DNA of 64,000 bases from Candidatus Limnocylindrales bacterium (GTDB lineage Bacteria; Desulfobacterota; Binatia; UBA1149; CAITLU01), in assembly GCA_035571835.1 (NCBI GenBank), contig DATNBU010000017.1, forward strand, positions 318,096 to 382,095, given 5' to 3'. A program made the translations under genes and the position numbers. The notes beneath the pieces are model-generated. The model was not told the origin of the DNA. It saw only the letters and a list, made by a program, of their open reading frames with translations, and made no database searches. Shown here piece by piece: positions 20,700-30,669 of this stretch (position 1 is its first letter; every line of letters starts with the position of its first letter).

Positions 20700-21326
20700 G
20701 TGTTCACCGGCATCATAGAGGACGTCGGCCGCGTCGCCGGGTCGGAAGACCTGGAGGCCGGACGTCGACTCTCGATCGCCACGTCGCTTCCCGTTGAGAC
20801 GTTCCAAACCGGCGAGAGCATCGCGATCGCCGGCGCCTGCATGACGGTCGTATCGGCGGCCGGCGGCTGCTTCGCCGTCGACGTGTCGGCCGAATCGCTG
20901 CGCCGTTCGACGCTTGGCGATCTGGCCGTCGGCGACGCCGTCAACCTCGAGCGCGCGATGCGCCTCGGCGATCGTCTCGGAGGCCACATGGTCTCCGGCC
21001 ATCTCGACGGCACGGGCACCGTCGACTCCATCCGCGACGAAGGCGAATCGAAGGTGTTCACGTTCCGGGTCGACGCGGCGATGACGAAAATGATCGTCGA
21101 GAAGGGCTCGGTCGCCGTCGACGGCATCAGCCTGACGTGTTTCGGCTGCCGCGACGGATGCTTCGATGTCGCGGTCATCCCGCACACGCTGGCCGTCACG
21201 ACGCTCGGTCTGCGCAAGCCGGGAGCGCGCGTGAACATCGAGCTCGACGTGATGGGAAAGTACGTCGCGCAGCTCGTCGACGCTGCGATCGCGGCGCGCA
21301 TCGACGCCGGAGGGCGGCGCCCGTAA
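20700..21326 (+). CDS. ribE: Riboflavin synthase, alpha subunit
   Basis: 208 residues starting at a GTG with the diagnostic MFTGIIEDVG. Two lumazine-binding barrels are present: 1 to about 97, and about 98-195, the second opening GHLDGTGTVDSI. The enzyme dismutates two 6,7-dimethyl-8-ribityllumazine molecules to riboflavin and 5-amino-6-ribitylamino-uracil, the last step of riboflavin synthesis in the cytoplasm. Length is normal. No strong Shine-Dalgarno is seen before the GTG, which would fit translational coupling to the zinc-ribbon gene 12 bp upstream. Another riboflavin gene, a RibBA-type fusion, lies 18 kb away at 38998. Confidence 0.95.
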   Translation: MFTGIIEDVGRVAGSEDLEAGRRLSIATSLPVETFQTGESIAIAGACMTVVSAAGGCFAVDVSAESLRRSTLGDLAVGDAVNLERAMRLGDRLGGHMVSGHLDGTGTVDSIRDEGESKVFTFRVDAAMTKMIVEKGSVAVDGISLTCFGCRDGCFDVAVIPHTLAVTTLGLRKPGARVNIELDVMGKYVAQLVDAAIAARIDAGGRRP

Positions 21327-21334
21327 CCGCGCGG

Positions 21335-22681
21335 CTACTTCGTTCCTGATGCCCCGAGGAACGGCAGGATCGCCGCAAGCGGATTGACCTGCGAATCGAG
21401 CGTCTTTCCGATCCCTGACAACAGTCCCATCACGCGCAGCACCAGCATCAGGTCCGACGGCGCGCGCACGATCGGGTTCGCCCGGATCGCGGCGAGCAGC
21501 TCGGTCTGGATGCGGTCGACCATTTCCATGTTCGCGTATGCGCGGCCGGACTGCAGCGCCTGGCCGAGAAACAGCTCGCCGAGCGCGACGAACGTGTCGT
21601 CGCCGCCGTCGCGCAGCCGGAATCCGAGCGCACGGAACGCTTCACCGGTCGCATGCGGATCCTTGCCGATGATCGCCACGGTGAGCCGGATGATGCCGTC
21701 GCGAAGCTCCGGCGTGAATGCCTTGGCGAGGCCGAGGTCGAGCACGACGAGCTGGATCCCCGTCGGTTCCTTGCGGATCAGGAGATTTCCGGGATGCGGA
21801 TCGCCGTGGAAAAACCCGTGCTCGAGGATCTGTCGCACACACACGCGCGTGAGCAGCTCGGCGACCTCGTGCTTGTCGATGCCGAGCGCGGCCAGCGCAT
21901 CGAGATCGGTGATCTTGACTCCTTCGATGAAGTCCATCGTCAGCACGTGGCGTGACGTGAGCTCGGCGATCGGGACCGGAAAGCGCACCGAAGGATCTCC
22001 GGCAAAATCTGCGGCGAAACGGCGGGCGTTGGCGGCTTCGCGCACGAAGTCGAGCTCGAGCGGAATCAGGTTCTTCACTTCCTCGAGCACGATGCGCAGG
22101 TCGAAGTTGCGCTCGATGCGCACGAGCAGGTGCACGAAGAACGAAAAGTTCGCGAGGTCGGTCGCGACTACCCGGTCGATGTCGGGGTACTGCACCTTGA
22201 TCGCCACGTCGCGACCGTCCGTCGTGCGTCCGCGATGCACTTGCGCGAGCGATGCCGATGCGACCGGAGTCTCGTCGACCGTTGCGTAACACTGCTCGAG
22301 CGGGCGTCCGAGGCTCGCCTCGATGTGCGGGCGGATCTGGCCGAACGGACGCGGCGGCACGCGATCGTGCAGCTCGCCGAGCACACGGATGAAGCTCGGC
22401 GGCAGCACGTCGGCGCGGCTGCCCATGAACTGGCAGACCTTGATCAGCAGGCCTTCCATGTCGACGGCGGCGTCGCGCAGCCGGCGCGCGGCGCGCTCGT
22501 GCTGATGGTCGTACCAGTCGGCTTGCGCGCTGCCGCCGGTGATCCGGCCGTGAATCTGGCGCGCCTTGTAATCGGCGTAGACGGACACGACGAGCCGCGC
22601 GACACGCAGGAAGCGCCGCGTACGTACCGGCAACGGCAGTGGCTGCGCCCGAAGGACGGCCGGAGATTCGAGCTCGTTCAA
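21335..22681 (-). CDS. ABC1/UbiB-family atypical protein kinase
   Basis: 448 residues. ABC1 (AarF/UbiB) features are visible: KVCQFMGSRADVLP at the position of the usual KxGQ motif; ASASLAQVHRG replacing the glycine loop; VAIKVQYPDID with the conserved Lys; HGFFHGDPHPGNLLI; and LDLGLAK in place of DFG. The C-terminus is hydrophobic (NPLAAILPFLG). UbiB-type proteins are membrane-associated ATPases that help ubiquinone or other isoprenoid lipid handling. It follows the ccm genes on the same strand, 15 bp after ccmD, and a UbiA-type prenyltransferase is encoded 4 kb away. A respiratory-quinone link is plausible but not proven. Confidence 0.88.
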   Translation of the reverse strand: MNELESPAVLRAQPLPLPVRTRRFLRVARLVVSVYADYKARQIHGRITGGSAQADWYDHQHERAARRLRDAAVDMEGLLIKVCQFMGSRADVLPPSFIRVLGELHDRVPPRPFGQIRPHIEASLGRPLEQCYATVDETPVASASLAQVHRGRTTDGRDVAIKVQYPDIDRVVATDLANFSFFVHLLVRIERNFDLRIVLEEVKNLIPLELDFVREAANARRFAADFAGDPSVRFPVPIAELTSRHVLTMDFIEGVKITDLDALAALGIDKHEVAELLTRVCVRQILEHGFFHGDPHPGNLLIRKEPTGIQLVVLDLGLAKAFTPELRDGIIRLTVAIIGKDPHATGEAFRALGFRLRDGGDDTFVALGELFLGQALQSGRAYANMEMVDRIQTELLAAIRANPIVRAPSDLMLVLRVMGLLSGIGKTLDSQVNPLAAILPFLGASGTK

Positions 22682-22696
22682 GCGCGTCGGACCCCG

Positions 22697-22942
22697 TCAG
22701 CGACCGCTGCGCGACCCGCGCCCGCCGATATCGGACTCGCGCTCAATTTCGTCCATTCGCGACTCGCTTTTGAGCTCGTCGATGCGTTCCGAAAGCCGCC
22801 TGGTGGCCTGCGTCGCGCGCCAGGCGAAGAAGAAGACCAGAAGGAAGACGAGGCCGTAGGCCGCACCGACGTGGTGAAGCTGCCGTGCGGCAAGATCATC
22901 GGCTGCTGATCCTGCCTGGGTTTCCGCCGTCGTCTCGTTCAT
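22697..22942 (-). CDS. ccmD: CcmD-like small membrane protein
   Basis: 81 residues from the ATG at 22942, which overlaps the ccmC stop (ATGA), a sign of translational coupling. One membrane helix (about 27-45, VGAAYGLVFLLVFFFAWRA) is followed by a charged coiled-coil-like tail (TQATRRLSERIDELKS). This is the layout of CcmD, which helps release holo-CcmE from the CcmABC complex. Sequence identity in this family is very low, so position in the cluster is the main argument. The tail is longer than usual. Confidence 0.7.
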   Translation of the reverse strand: MNETTAETQAGSAADDLAARQLHHVGAAYGLVFLLVFFFAWRATQATRRLSERIDELKSESRMDEIERESDIGGRGSRSGR

Positions 22943-23688
22943 CGCGGTAGGTTCCTTGTTTCGGCGGCACCGGGCGATGAGCCCGGTCGATGAAAGTCGG
23001 CGGCCAGATCGCCTTCGAAAAGCTCGATCCACGCCGCCGCGCGAAGCTCGGCGAACTTGATCGCCCACAGCCATGCGAGAAGCGGCAGGAAGGCCGCGAG
23101 ACTGACGAGCAGCGTCGTCACCATCCGCGGATCGTCGATGCCGCCTTTCGGATTGTTGATGACCTGCGGATGGATGGTGTTGAACATGCGGGTTGCGAGA
23201 ATCACCAGCGGAATGATCGCCGCGCCGAGGATGGCGAGCACGGCGGCGTAGCGCGGCGCCATTTCATTGTCGCGCGCGAAGATCCGCAGCAGCACGTACG
23301 ATGCGAACACGAGCCACAGCACCAGGAACGTCGTCAGTCGGGAATCCGGCGTCCACCACGTGTTCCAGGCGGTGTGCGCCCAGATCGAGCCGGTACCGAG
23401 CACGATCGTCGCAAACACCATCCCGACCGATACCGCGGCGTGCGCCGCGTGATCCCAGACAACTTTTCGCGACAGCAGGAACGCGACGCTCGCGAGCCCG
23501 GCGCCGACGAATGCCACGTAGCAGAACGTGGCCGCCGGCACGTGCCAGTAGAAGATCCGCTGGCTGAATCCGAGTGTTTTTTCGGTGGGCACCCAGAAGA
23601 AGATCTGGATGAGCGAGACGAGCATCAGCGGAAGAGCGATGAGCGGCGCCACGCGCAGGATCCACTTCTGTATTTGCGAGGCTGCCAT
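22939..23688 (-). CDS. ccmC: Heme exporter/handling protein CcmC
   Basis: 249 residues with six predicted membrane helices. The heme-handling tryptophan-rich motif reads WNTWWTPDSRLT (a variant of WGTWWxWD), flanked by two His (YWHVPAA and NTIHPQV) that act as external heme ligands in the family. CcmC transfers heme to CcmE on the periplasmic side in System I cytochrome c maturation. It sits between ccmB (about 105 bp upstream) and ccmD (4-bp overlap). ccmE, ccmF, ccmG and ccmH are not in the window. Confidence 0.93.
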   Translation of the reverse strand: MAASQIQKWILRVAPLIALPLMLVSLIQIFFWVPTEKTLGFSQRIFYWHVPAATFCYVAFVGAGLASVAFLLSRKVVWDHAAHAAVSVGMVFATIVLGTGSIWAHTAWNTWWTPDSRLTTFLVLWLVFASYVLLRIFARDNEMAPRYAAVLAILGAAIIPLVILATRMFNTIHPQVINNPKGGIDDPRMVTTLLVSLAAFLPLLAWLWAIKFAELRAAAWIELFEGDLAADFHRPGSSPGAAETRNLPR

Positions 23689-23794
23689 CGTTTTGCCGCG
23701 GGCCAGTGTGCTGGTGCCGGCCCGGCGAGTCTAATCCGCCGCAACGGCTGCGGCCGGCGAAGCGAGCGGCCGCGCGGGCCTCCCGCCGCGCCGA

Positions 23795-24454
23795 TCAGTC
23801 GACGAGCACGAATTCGAACAGCATCCAGCCGGCTGTCACGACGACGATGTCGAAGGTGACGAGAAGCTGCCCCGGCATGCCGAGTGCACCTGCGCCTGCC
23901 CCGCCGAGCGCGAGCTGCGTGGCCTGCACGGCGGCGATCAGAAGCGGGATCTGCAGCGGCAGCACCAGCAGCGGCAGCACCATTTCACGGGCGCGTGTCC
24001 CGAGGGCGGCGAGCGCGAACAGCGTGCCGACCGCCGCGAGACCGACTGTCCCGAGCAGCAGCACCGCGACCAGCGCGACGGGACTTGCCAGCAGGGAAAC
24101 TCCGTACATGAGCGAGAACGCGGGTACGAGAAGCGTCTCGAATGCGACCAGCAGGATCACGTTGACCGCGAGCTTGGCCAGAAAGATCGTGCCGCGGTCG
24201 AGCGGAGAAGTGAGCAGTCCTTCAATGCACGCGTTCTCACGCTCGATGAGAAACGTTCGCCCGAGCGCGAGCACGGCCGCAAAGACGACGGCGACCCAGA
24301 GGATTCCGGCGCCGAGCCGGGCCGAATCCTCCGGCCTGAGCGCAAGCGCGAACTGGAAGACCACCAGCACGAGCAGGCCGAGCACGAACAGCGCCGGCAG
24401 CGTTTCGCGCGAGCGGGCTTCGAGCACGAGATCCTTCCACAAAAGCGCAAGCAC
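23795..24454 (-). CDS. ccmB: Heme ABC exporter permease CcmB
   Basis: 219 residues from a GTG at 24454, chosen because AGGA lies 6 nt upstream and the length matches CcmB (about 220). The frame is open further but encodes an Arg-rich stretch overlapping ccmA. The N-terminal VLALLWKDLVLEARSRE is followed by six hydrophobic helices, including LPALFVLGLLVLVVFQFALAL and the LLTSPLDRGTIFLAKL loop typical of CcmB. With CcmA and CcmC it forms the complex that releases heme-loaded CcmE. It begins 17 bp after the ccmA stop. Confidence 0.92.
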   Translation of the reverse strand: MLALLWKDLVLEARSRETLPALFVLGLLVLVVFQFALALRPEDSARLGAGILWVAVVFAAVLALGRTFLIERENACIEGLLTSPLDRGTIFLAKLAVNVILLVAFETLLVPAFSLMYGVSLLASPVALVAVLLLGTVGLAAVGTLFALAALGTRAREMVLPLLVLPLQIPLLIAAVQATQLALGGAGAGALGMPGQLLVTFDIVVVTAGWMLFEFVLVD

Positions 24455-24471
24455 GCGGATTCCTGCTCCCG

Positions 24472-25260
24472 CTATCTCGATGATCCGGCGGGCGCCGCGA
24501 TCTCTGCGCAGCGCGCCGAAATTTGTGCGGCGTCGGGTACGCCGACGCCATTGCCGTCCGCCGCGCTGTCCCACGCGACCTGCCCGCGGTCGAGGATGAC
24601 GGCGCGCGTGGCCGACTCGAGCGCACGATCGATGTCGTGCGTGGCCATGACGATGGTGACGCCCTGCGCGCGCCGTTCGTCGAGGATCTCGCTCAGCAGG
24701 CGGGCTCCGGCCGGATCGAGGCCGGTCAGCGGCTCGTCGAGAAGCAACAGGTCGGGTGCGTGGAGCAGCGCGCGCGCGAGCCCGAGACGCTGCAGCATAC
24801 CGCGCGAATACGTGCCGACGAGCTTGGTGCTTGCATGCGCGAGCCCGACGCGCGCAATCATTGCGTCAGCGCGCGATGGATCGTGCACTGCGAAAAGGCG
24901 GCCGTAATACGCAAGGTTCTCGCGCGCATCGAGGTCGCGATACAGGAACGACTCGTGGCCGAGATAACCGATCCGGCGCCGCAGGTTCGCGCTCGCCGGC
25001 AGCGCCGCTCCGAACAGCTCGACGGTGCCGGACTCCGCGCGCAGGAGGCCGGCCAGCATGCGCAGCAGCGTCGTCTTGCCGGCGCCGTTGGCGCCGAAGA
25101 TCGCGACGCACTCGCCGCGCGTGACCACGAGATCGACGCCGCGCAGCACCGGTACCGCAGCGAAACGGCGCCGCAACGACTGGATGCGGATTGCCGGACC
25201 GGACTCTTCGGATGCGGCCGTGGTGCCGGCAGCAGCATGGCTGGTCGCAGCGCTCGTCAT
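24472..25260 (-). CDS. ccmA: Heme ABC exporter ATP-binding protein CcmA
   Basis: 262 residues. Walker A is GANGAGKTT, the ABC signature is degenerate (YSRGMLQRLGLARAL), Walker B is LLLLDEPLTGLDPAG, and the H-loop is MATHD. The N-terminal leader of about 20 residues (Ala/Ser/Thr-rich) and a C-terminal tail of about 30 residues are additions to the usual about 205. CcmA hydrolyses ATP in the cytoplasm to drive holo-CcmE release. It is followed 17 bp later by ccmB and preceded by a CDP-alcohol transferase-like gene 16 bp upstream, so the operon may start with that gene. Confidence 0.93.
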   Translation of the reverse strand: MTSAATSHAAAGTTAASEESGPAIRIQSLRRRFAAVPVLRGVDLVVTRGECVAIFGANGAGKTTLLRMLAGLLRAESGTVELFGAALPASANLRRRIGYLGHESFLYRDLDARENLAYYGRLFAVHDPSRADAMIARVGLAHASTKLVGTYSRGMLQRLGLARALLHAPDLLLLDEPLTGLDPAGARLLSEILDERRAQGVTIVMATHDIDRALESATRAVILDRGQVAWDSAADGNGVGVPDAAQISARCAEIAAPAGSSR

Positions 25261-25276
25261 GGAAAAAGGGTGTGTC

Positions 25277-26572
25277 TCAGGCTGCGCGGCCGAGAGCCAT
25301 CGGACTGCCCATATCGCGCGGGCGCGTGATCAGCCACAGCACGTAGAACAGATGACTGGCGACGGCAGCCGCGAGCAGGAAGAGATCGAGATTGCCGGTC
25401 ACGGCGGCGAACAGGAGCGCGTACGCGATGCCGTCGCGCTGTACGAAACGCGAGACGAACTCGTCGCCGGCGGCCGGAGCATGCGATGCCGGCGCGCCGC
25501 GCATCGTCGAAAGCGCCTGGACGCCGGCAGGCTCCGCGGACGCCGCTGCGCTGGAGCGTGTCGCGGACGTGCGCCTGCGCGCGTCCCAGGATTCCCTGAT
25601 GACGAAGACATACGCGATGCCGGTGCTGACGAGCACGCCGATGGTCGCAATCGTTGCCAGCAGCACGCCGGACGATTCGCGCGCGGCTCCGCCGGCCAGG
25701 CTCCACAGCAGCGCGATGTGCAGCACGGTGTCGCCGGCCAGATCGAGCTTCTCGCGGATGTCGGCGTCGGTGAAGCTTGCGCGCGCCAGCACGATGCCCG
25801 ACGCGCCGACCAGCCGCGCGAGAAAGTAAAGGAACGCGCCGACCACGCCGGCGGTAAAGCTTCCGCCTTCGAGGATCCACGCCGCAGCAAGGCCGATGAC
25901 GAGCTTGATCGCCGAAATGCCCGCGGGCCCGAGCGCGGTGCCTCCGAGCAGCTCGGCCAGCGGTGGAGCGAGTGTCGGGCGCAAGCGCAGCACGGGAAGC
26001 ACGCGCTGCGGTCCGAACAGGTTCTCGATCAGCTTCTCTTCGGCATGCGCAGTCGAAACGTTGTCGCTCAGGCGCTGCTCGGAATGCGAATCCAGATCGA
26101 CGAGAGCGGCGTCGCGCGCCGAGTCCTCGTGAATCAGCGCGCCGAGGGCGGACGCAGCCGACGTCGTGCCGAGCTGCGCGGCAACACGCACGGCGTCTTC
26201 CCGCGTCACGCAGGCGATCGGCGCCGAGATGCAGCCGCGCTCGCAGACACGGCCGAACGCCGGGAGCCTGCCGGCGTCCCGAATTGCGATCATCGCCGTC
26301 AGCGAAAGGTACCATTCGGCGGCAATCGCGAGCATCGCGTCGTGCGGAGCGCCGGGAAGCTCGGCGAACTGATCGGCAGGCATGCAGCGCGTGGACGAAT
26401 CGAGAAGCCCGCGGATTTCGGCGCCGAGCGCGCGGCGCTCGGGCGGATAGACGACGATGACGTCGAGACCGAGCAGGTGGCCGGCCTGCACGTGGCGCTG
26501 CACGGACGGCACTCCGGCCAGCGTGGTAAGCGCTCCCCGGCCGCTGACCAGTACAAGGAGCGTTTCGGCCAT
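25277..26572 (-). CDS. CDP-alcohol phosphatidyltransferase-like membrane protein with eroded active site
   Basis: 431 residues from the ATG at 26572. The N-terminal about 200 residues look like a nucleotidyltransferase-type Rossmann domain (LLVLVSGRGALTTLAGVPSV, LDVIVVYPP). The rest is a multi-helix membrane domain opening LIENLFGPQRVLPV...LGGTALGPAGISAIKL, similar to the start of the CDP-alcohol transferase part of inositol-phosphate cytidylyltransferase/DIPP synthases. The expected DGxxARx8Gx3Dx3D motif reads SGIVLAR...KLDLAGDTVLH: the first Asp is missing and the last is His. So the family call is moderate and catalysis is doubtful. It sits 16 bp before ccmA on the same strand. Confidence 0.6.
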   Translation of the reverse strand: MAETLLVLVSGRGALTTLAGVPSVQRHVQAGHLLGLDVIVVYPPERRALGAEIRGLLDSSTRCMPADQFAELPGAPHDAMLAIAAEWYLSLTAMIAIRDAGRLPAFGRVCERGCISAPIACVTREDAVRVAAQLGTTSAASALGALIHEDSARDAALVDLDSHSEQRLSDNVSTAHAEEKLIENLFGPQRVLPVLRLRPTLAPPLAELLGGTALGPAGISAIKLVIGLAAAWILEGGSFTAGVVGAFLYFLARLVGASGIVLARASFTDADIREKLDLAGDTVLHIALLWSLAGGAARESSGVLLATIATIGVLVSTGIAYVFVIRESWDARRRTSATRSSAAASAEPAGVQALSTMRGAPASHAPAAGDEFVSRFVQRDGIAYALLFAAVTGNLDLFLLAAAVASHLFYVLWLITRPRDMGSPMALGRAA

Positions 26573-26800
26573 CGACAGCCTGTATATCGAGCCGGACCCC
26601 GGTAATCGAGCGGAAAGCTCGCAGCCGCCGGGCGAAGAGCGCGCAAGCATCGGTGCCGTGCCCGCAGGCGATTCTCGCATCATGACGGTTTGCGCCAGTG
26701 GCGACGGCCCGCGAAACTCCGGCCCATGACTTCGAGAAGCTCCGTGGTTTCGAACTGGGGCGCCGTGATCGCGACCCAGAATCTGCCGAGAGGCGCCGAG

Positions 26801-27745
26801 ATGGATCTCGTCTCGCGCTGGCTGCTGATCATTCGCGCAAGCGTTTTCCCGATGACGCTGTGCTCGGGCCTGATCGGCGGGCTGCTCGCCGTGCATTCGC
26901 CGGATACGAGCTTCGGGTGCTTTTTCCTCGCGCTCGTCGGCCTCGTGGTCGCGCACGCGGCCAACAACATGATCAACGACCTGTTCGACGTGATCGGAGG
27001 CGTCGATACGGCCGGTTACGTTCGCACGGTGTACGCGCCGCACCCGATCCTGTCGGGCCTGATCTCGAAGCAGGGGCTGATTGCAGCGATCCTCGTCGCC
27101 AACGTCATCGATCTTGCGATCCTCGTCCAGCTCGTCTCGCTGCGCGGGTGGCCGGTGCTCGTGTTCGCGCTGTCGGGCCTGTTCATCAGCGTCTTCTACG
27201 TGGCGCCGCCGCTCAAGCTGAAGCACCGCGGCCTCGGCGAGCCCGGCGTTGCGATCGTGTGGGGACCGCTGATGATCGGCGGCACGTACTTCGTGACGAC
27301 CGGCTCTGCGCCGCCGTGGGTGTTTCTCGCGAGCCTTCCGTACGCGATGCTGGTGACGACCGTGCTGTTCGGGAAGCACGTCGACAAGCTCGATTCCGAC
27401 GCGGCGAAGGGAATCCGAACGCTGCCGGTCATTCTCGGACGGGAACGTGCGCTGTCGTGGACGCGCGCGATGATGGCGGCGTATTTCGTGCTGGTCGCGC
27501 TGCTCGTCGTTACCGGCGTCGTCAGCGCATGGTGCCTGCTCGTGGTCGCCGCAATTCCGCGCCTGCTCGAGACGCTCGAGACGTTCCGAAAGCCGCCGCC
27601 GGACGGGCCGCCGCCGGGCTATCCGATCTGGCCGCTGTGGTACGTTGCGTGGGCGTTCCGTCTCAATCGCCGCGCCGGCGGGCTGTTCGTGCTCGGGCTG
27701 CTCGCCGATTGCCTGATCCCGCTGCACGTCTCGCTGCATCCGTAG
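26801..27745 (+). CDS. UbiA-family prenyltransferase
   Basis: 314 residues from the ATG at 26801, chosen for AGAGG 7 nt upstream; an ATG at 26726 would add 25 residues. Multiple membrane helices carry both Asp-rich Mg-diphosphate sites: NMINDLFDVIGGVD and GKHVDKLDSDAAKG. These bind the prenyl diphosphate in UbiA/MenA/COQ2-type enzymes, which attach an isoprenoid chain to an aromatic acceptor at the inner membrane. Which acceptor (naphthoate, hydroxybenzoate or other) cannot be told. It is divergent from the leftward ccm/UbiB run and separated from it by about 230 bp. Confidence 0.85.
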   Translation: MDLVSRWLLIIRASVFPMTLCSGLIGGLLAVHSPDTSFGCFFLALVGLVVAHAANNMINDLFDVIGGVDTAGYVRTVYAPHPILSGLISKQGLIAAILVANVIDLAILVQLVSLRGWPVLVFALSGLFISVFYVAPPLKLKHRGLGEPGVAIVWGPLMIGGTYFVTTGSAPPWVFLASLPYAMLVTTVLFGKHVDKLDSDAAKGIRTLPVILGRERALSWTRAMMAAYFVLVALLVVTGVVSAWCLLVVAAIPRLLETLETFRKPPPDGPPPGYPIWPLWYVAWAFRLNRRAGGLFVLGLLADCLIPLHVSLHP

Positions 27746-27968
27746 CGGCACAGCGGCTCGGCACATGGTGGCGGTGCCTTACCAGCATCCACCGCGTGCC
27801 CGCCGATCGGGCAGCGCGCGTGTGCGGCGTTCTCTTGCCGGGCAGCGCTGCGGGCGCTCGGACGCGCGAAACTCCCGCAATTTCGCGGACGCACCAACGC
27901 CTGCGCGGAAATTGCGCTGGCCCCGGCGACTGCGGGTGCCGTGGCATGGCCGTTGCTGCTTCGACCGC

Positions 27969-29258
27969 GTGCTCGGTCTCGTCATGACGGCAGGCGGCGC
28001 ACGCGGCGCCTACCAGGCCGGCGTAATGCGCCGGATCGCCGAGATTCCGTCGCTGCGCAACGCACCGTCGCCGTTTGCGATCATTACCGGCGCTTCGGCC
28101 GGGGCGATCAACGGGACGGCGCTTGCAGCGCGCGCAGCCGACTTCGGCGATGCCGGCGTCGACGTTGCGCGGCTGTGGTGCGAGCTGACCGTCGAGAAGG
28201 TTTTCCGCTCCGACATTCCGTCGCTCGTGACCACCGGCGCACTGCTCGCGCGCGATTTCCTGCTTGGCAGCATCCTCGGCCACACGGTCACGCACGGAAT
28301 CTTCGACACGTCTCCGCTCGAGGCGATGATGGAAGCGGCGTTTCCGCCGCACGGGATCGCCGATGCGATCCGTCGCGGACAGCTCTACGCCGTCGCCGTT
28401 ACGGCAACGAGCTATCACTCCGGTCGGTCGTATACGTTCGTGCAGGGGCGGCGCGGGCATCCGGTCTGGTCGAAGTCGCGGCGGGTCGTGCTGCCGGCAG
28501 TCCTGACGCATCGCCACGTGCTCGCGTCCTCCGCGATCCCGATCCTGTTTCCGCCGGTCCGTATCGAGGAGGACACGGGGGGACTGTGGTTCGGCGATGG
28601 CGCGCTTCGCCTCGTTGCGCCGATGAGCCCCGCCATCCGCCTCGGCGCAACGCGTATCCTCGCGGTCGGCGTGCGTTCGTCGAGGGCGGCCGATACGCTC
28701 GCGCACGAGGAACGTGCGCCGACCACTGCCGACGGTGAGTCCGGACATCTCGCCTGTCCGCCTCTTGCCCAGGTCTGCGGCGTATTCTTCAACGCGATCT
28801 TCCTCGATCATCTCGACGCCGACATCGATCACCTGCGCCGCATGAATACGCTGCTCGCGAATCATGTTCCGGCAGTCCACGAAGGAGCAGCCGGTGAGCC
28901 GGCCGCGCCGGCAGTCGAAGGCATGCGGCCGATCGAATCGCTGGTCGTGTCGCCTTCCGAGGATCTCGCGCTGATTGCCCAGCGATTCGCCCACCGGATG
29001 CCGCGCATCGTTCGCTACGTTCTCGACGGTCTCGGCATCCCCGACGCGCAGAGCGCCGACCTGATGAGCTATCTTCTGTTCGACGGGGCGTTCACGAGAA
29101 CGCTCGTCGAAATTGGCTGGCGCGACGCCGATGCGCGCGCGGCCGAAATCGAGGATTTCATCCGCGGCGCCGAGCCGATGGCAGAACGGGTCACGCGCGC
29201 ACCGCGAAAGCTGCGCGCGGTGCCGACGGTCGCCGGGGAAGCGGCCGAGCGCGCGTAG
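27969..29258 (+). CDS. Patatin-like phospholipase
   Basis: About 430 residues. All patatin landmarks are present: the oxyanion-hole glycine loop TAGGARGAYQAG at the N-terminus, the nucleophile elbow GASAGAING (Ser), and the Asp of the catalytic dyad in WFGDGALRL. The start is uncertain. The GTG at 27969 lies just before the domain, while the open frame runs to 27765 through an Arg-rich stretch that looks noncoding. Patatins hydrolyse acyl esters of phospholipids or neutral lipids. The C-terminal about 130 residues (GMRPIESLVVSPSEDLALIAQRFA) match the longer bacterial patatin subgroup. It lies downstream of the prenyltransferase gene in the same direction. Confidence 0.83.
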   Translation: MLGLVMTAGGARGAYQAGVMRRIAEIPSLRNAPSPFAIITGASAGAINGTALAARAADFGDAGVDVARLWCELTVEKVFRSDIPSLVTTGALLARDFLLGSILGHTVTHGIFDTSPLEAMMEAAFPPHGIADAIRRGQLYAVAVTATSYHSGRSYTFVQGRRGHPVWSKSRRVVLPAVLTHRHVLASSAIPILFPPVRIEEDTGGLWFGDGALRLVAPMSPAIRLGATRILAVGVRSSRAADTLAHEERAPTTADGESGHLACPPLAQVCGVFFNAIFLDHLDADIDHLRRMNTLLANHVPAVHEGAAGEPAAPAVEGMRPIESLVVSPSEDLALIAQRFAHRMPRIVRYVLDGLGIPDAQSADLMSYLLFDGAFTRTLVEIGWRDADARAAEIEDFIRGAEPMAERVTRAPRKLRAVPTVAGEAAERA

Positions 29259-29365
29259 CCGACACCCGGGATCGCCGCGTTTCCAAACCCGCCCGTTCCG
29301 CATAAGTTCCCGCCGCCGGCAAAGGGAAGCCTTGCCGAGCCCCCGACCTTCAAGGAGTTCGTTTC

Positions 29366-30547
<1,182 letters not shown>

Positions 30548-30570
30548 ACGAGACGGAATCCATTCAAGGG

Positions 30571-30650
30571 AAGGCTTGCCTGCCAACCGGGGCAGGAATG
30601 CAGTGCGCTTCGCAAAGAGGCTCATGACCGGGGCAGGCAGCCTTTTCTTT
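30571..30650 (+). terminator. Structured terminator with long, internally folded loop
   Basis: Arms AAGGCTTGCCTGCC (30571-30584) and GGCAGGCAGCCTT (to 30644) pair with one bulged base. The right arm runs into CCTTTTCTTTT. The 46-nt interior repeats ACCGGGGCAGG and holds a small TGCG-CTT-CGCA hairpin. It fits a Rho-independent end for the thiolase transcript, though the layout is more elaborate than usual. Confidence 0.55.
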
Positions 30651-30669
30651 TCGTGCTACAACTCGAGTC

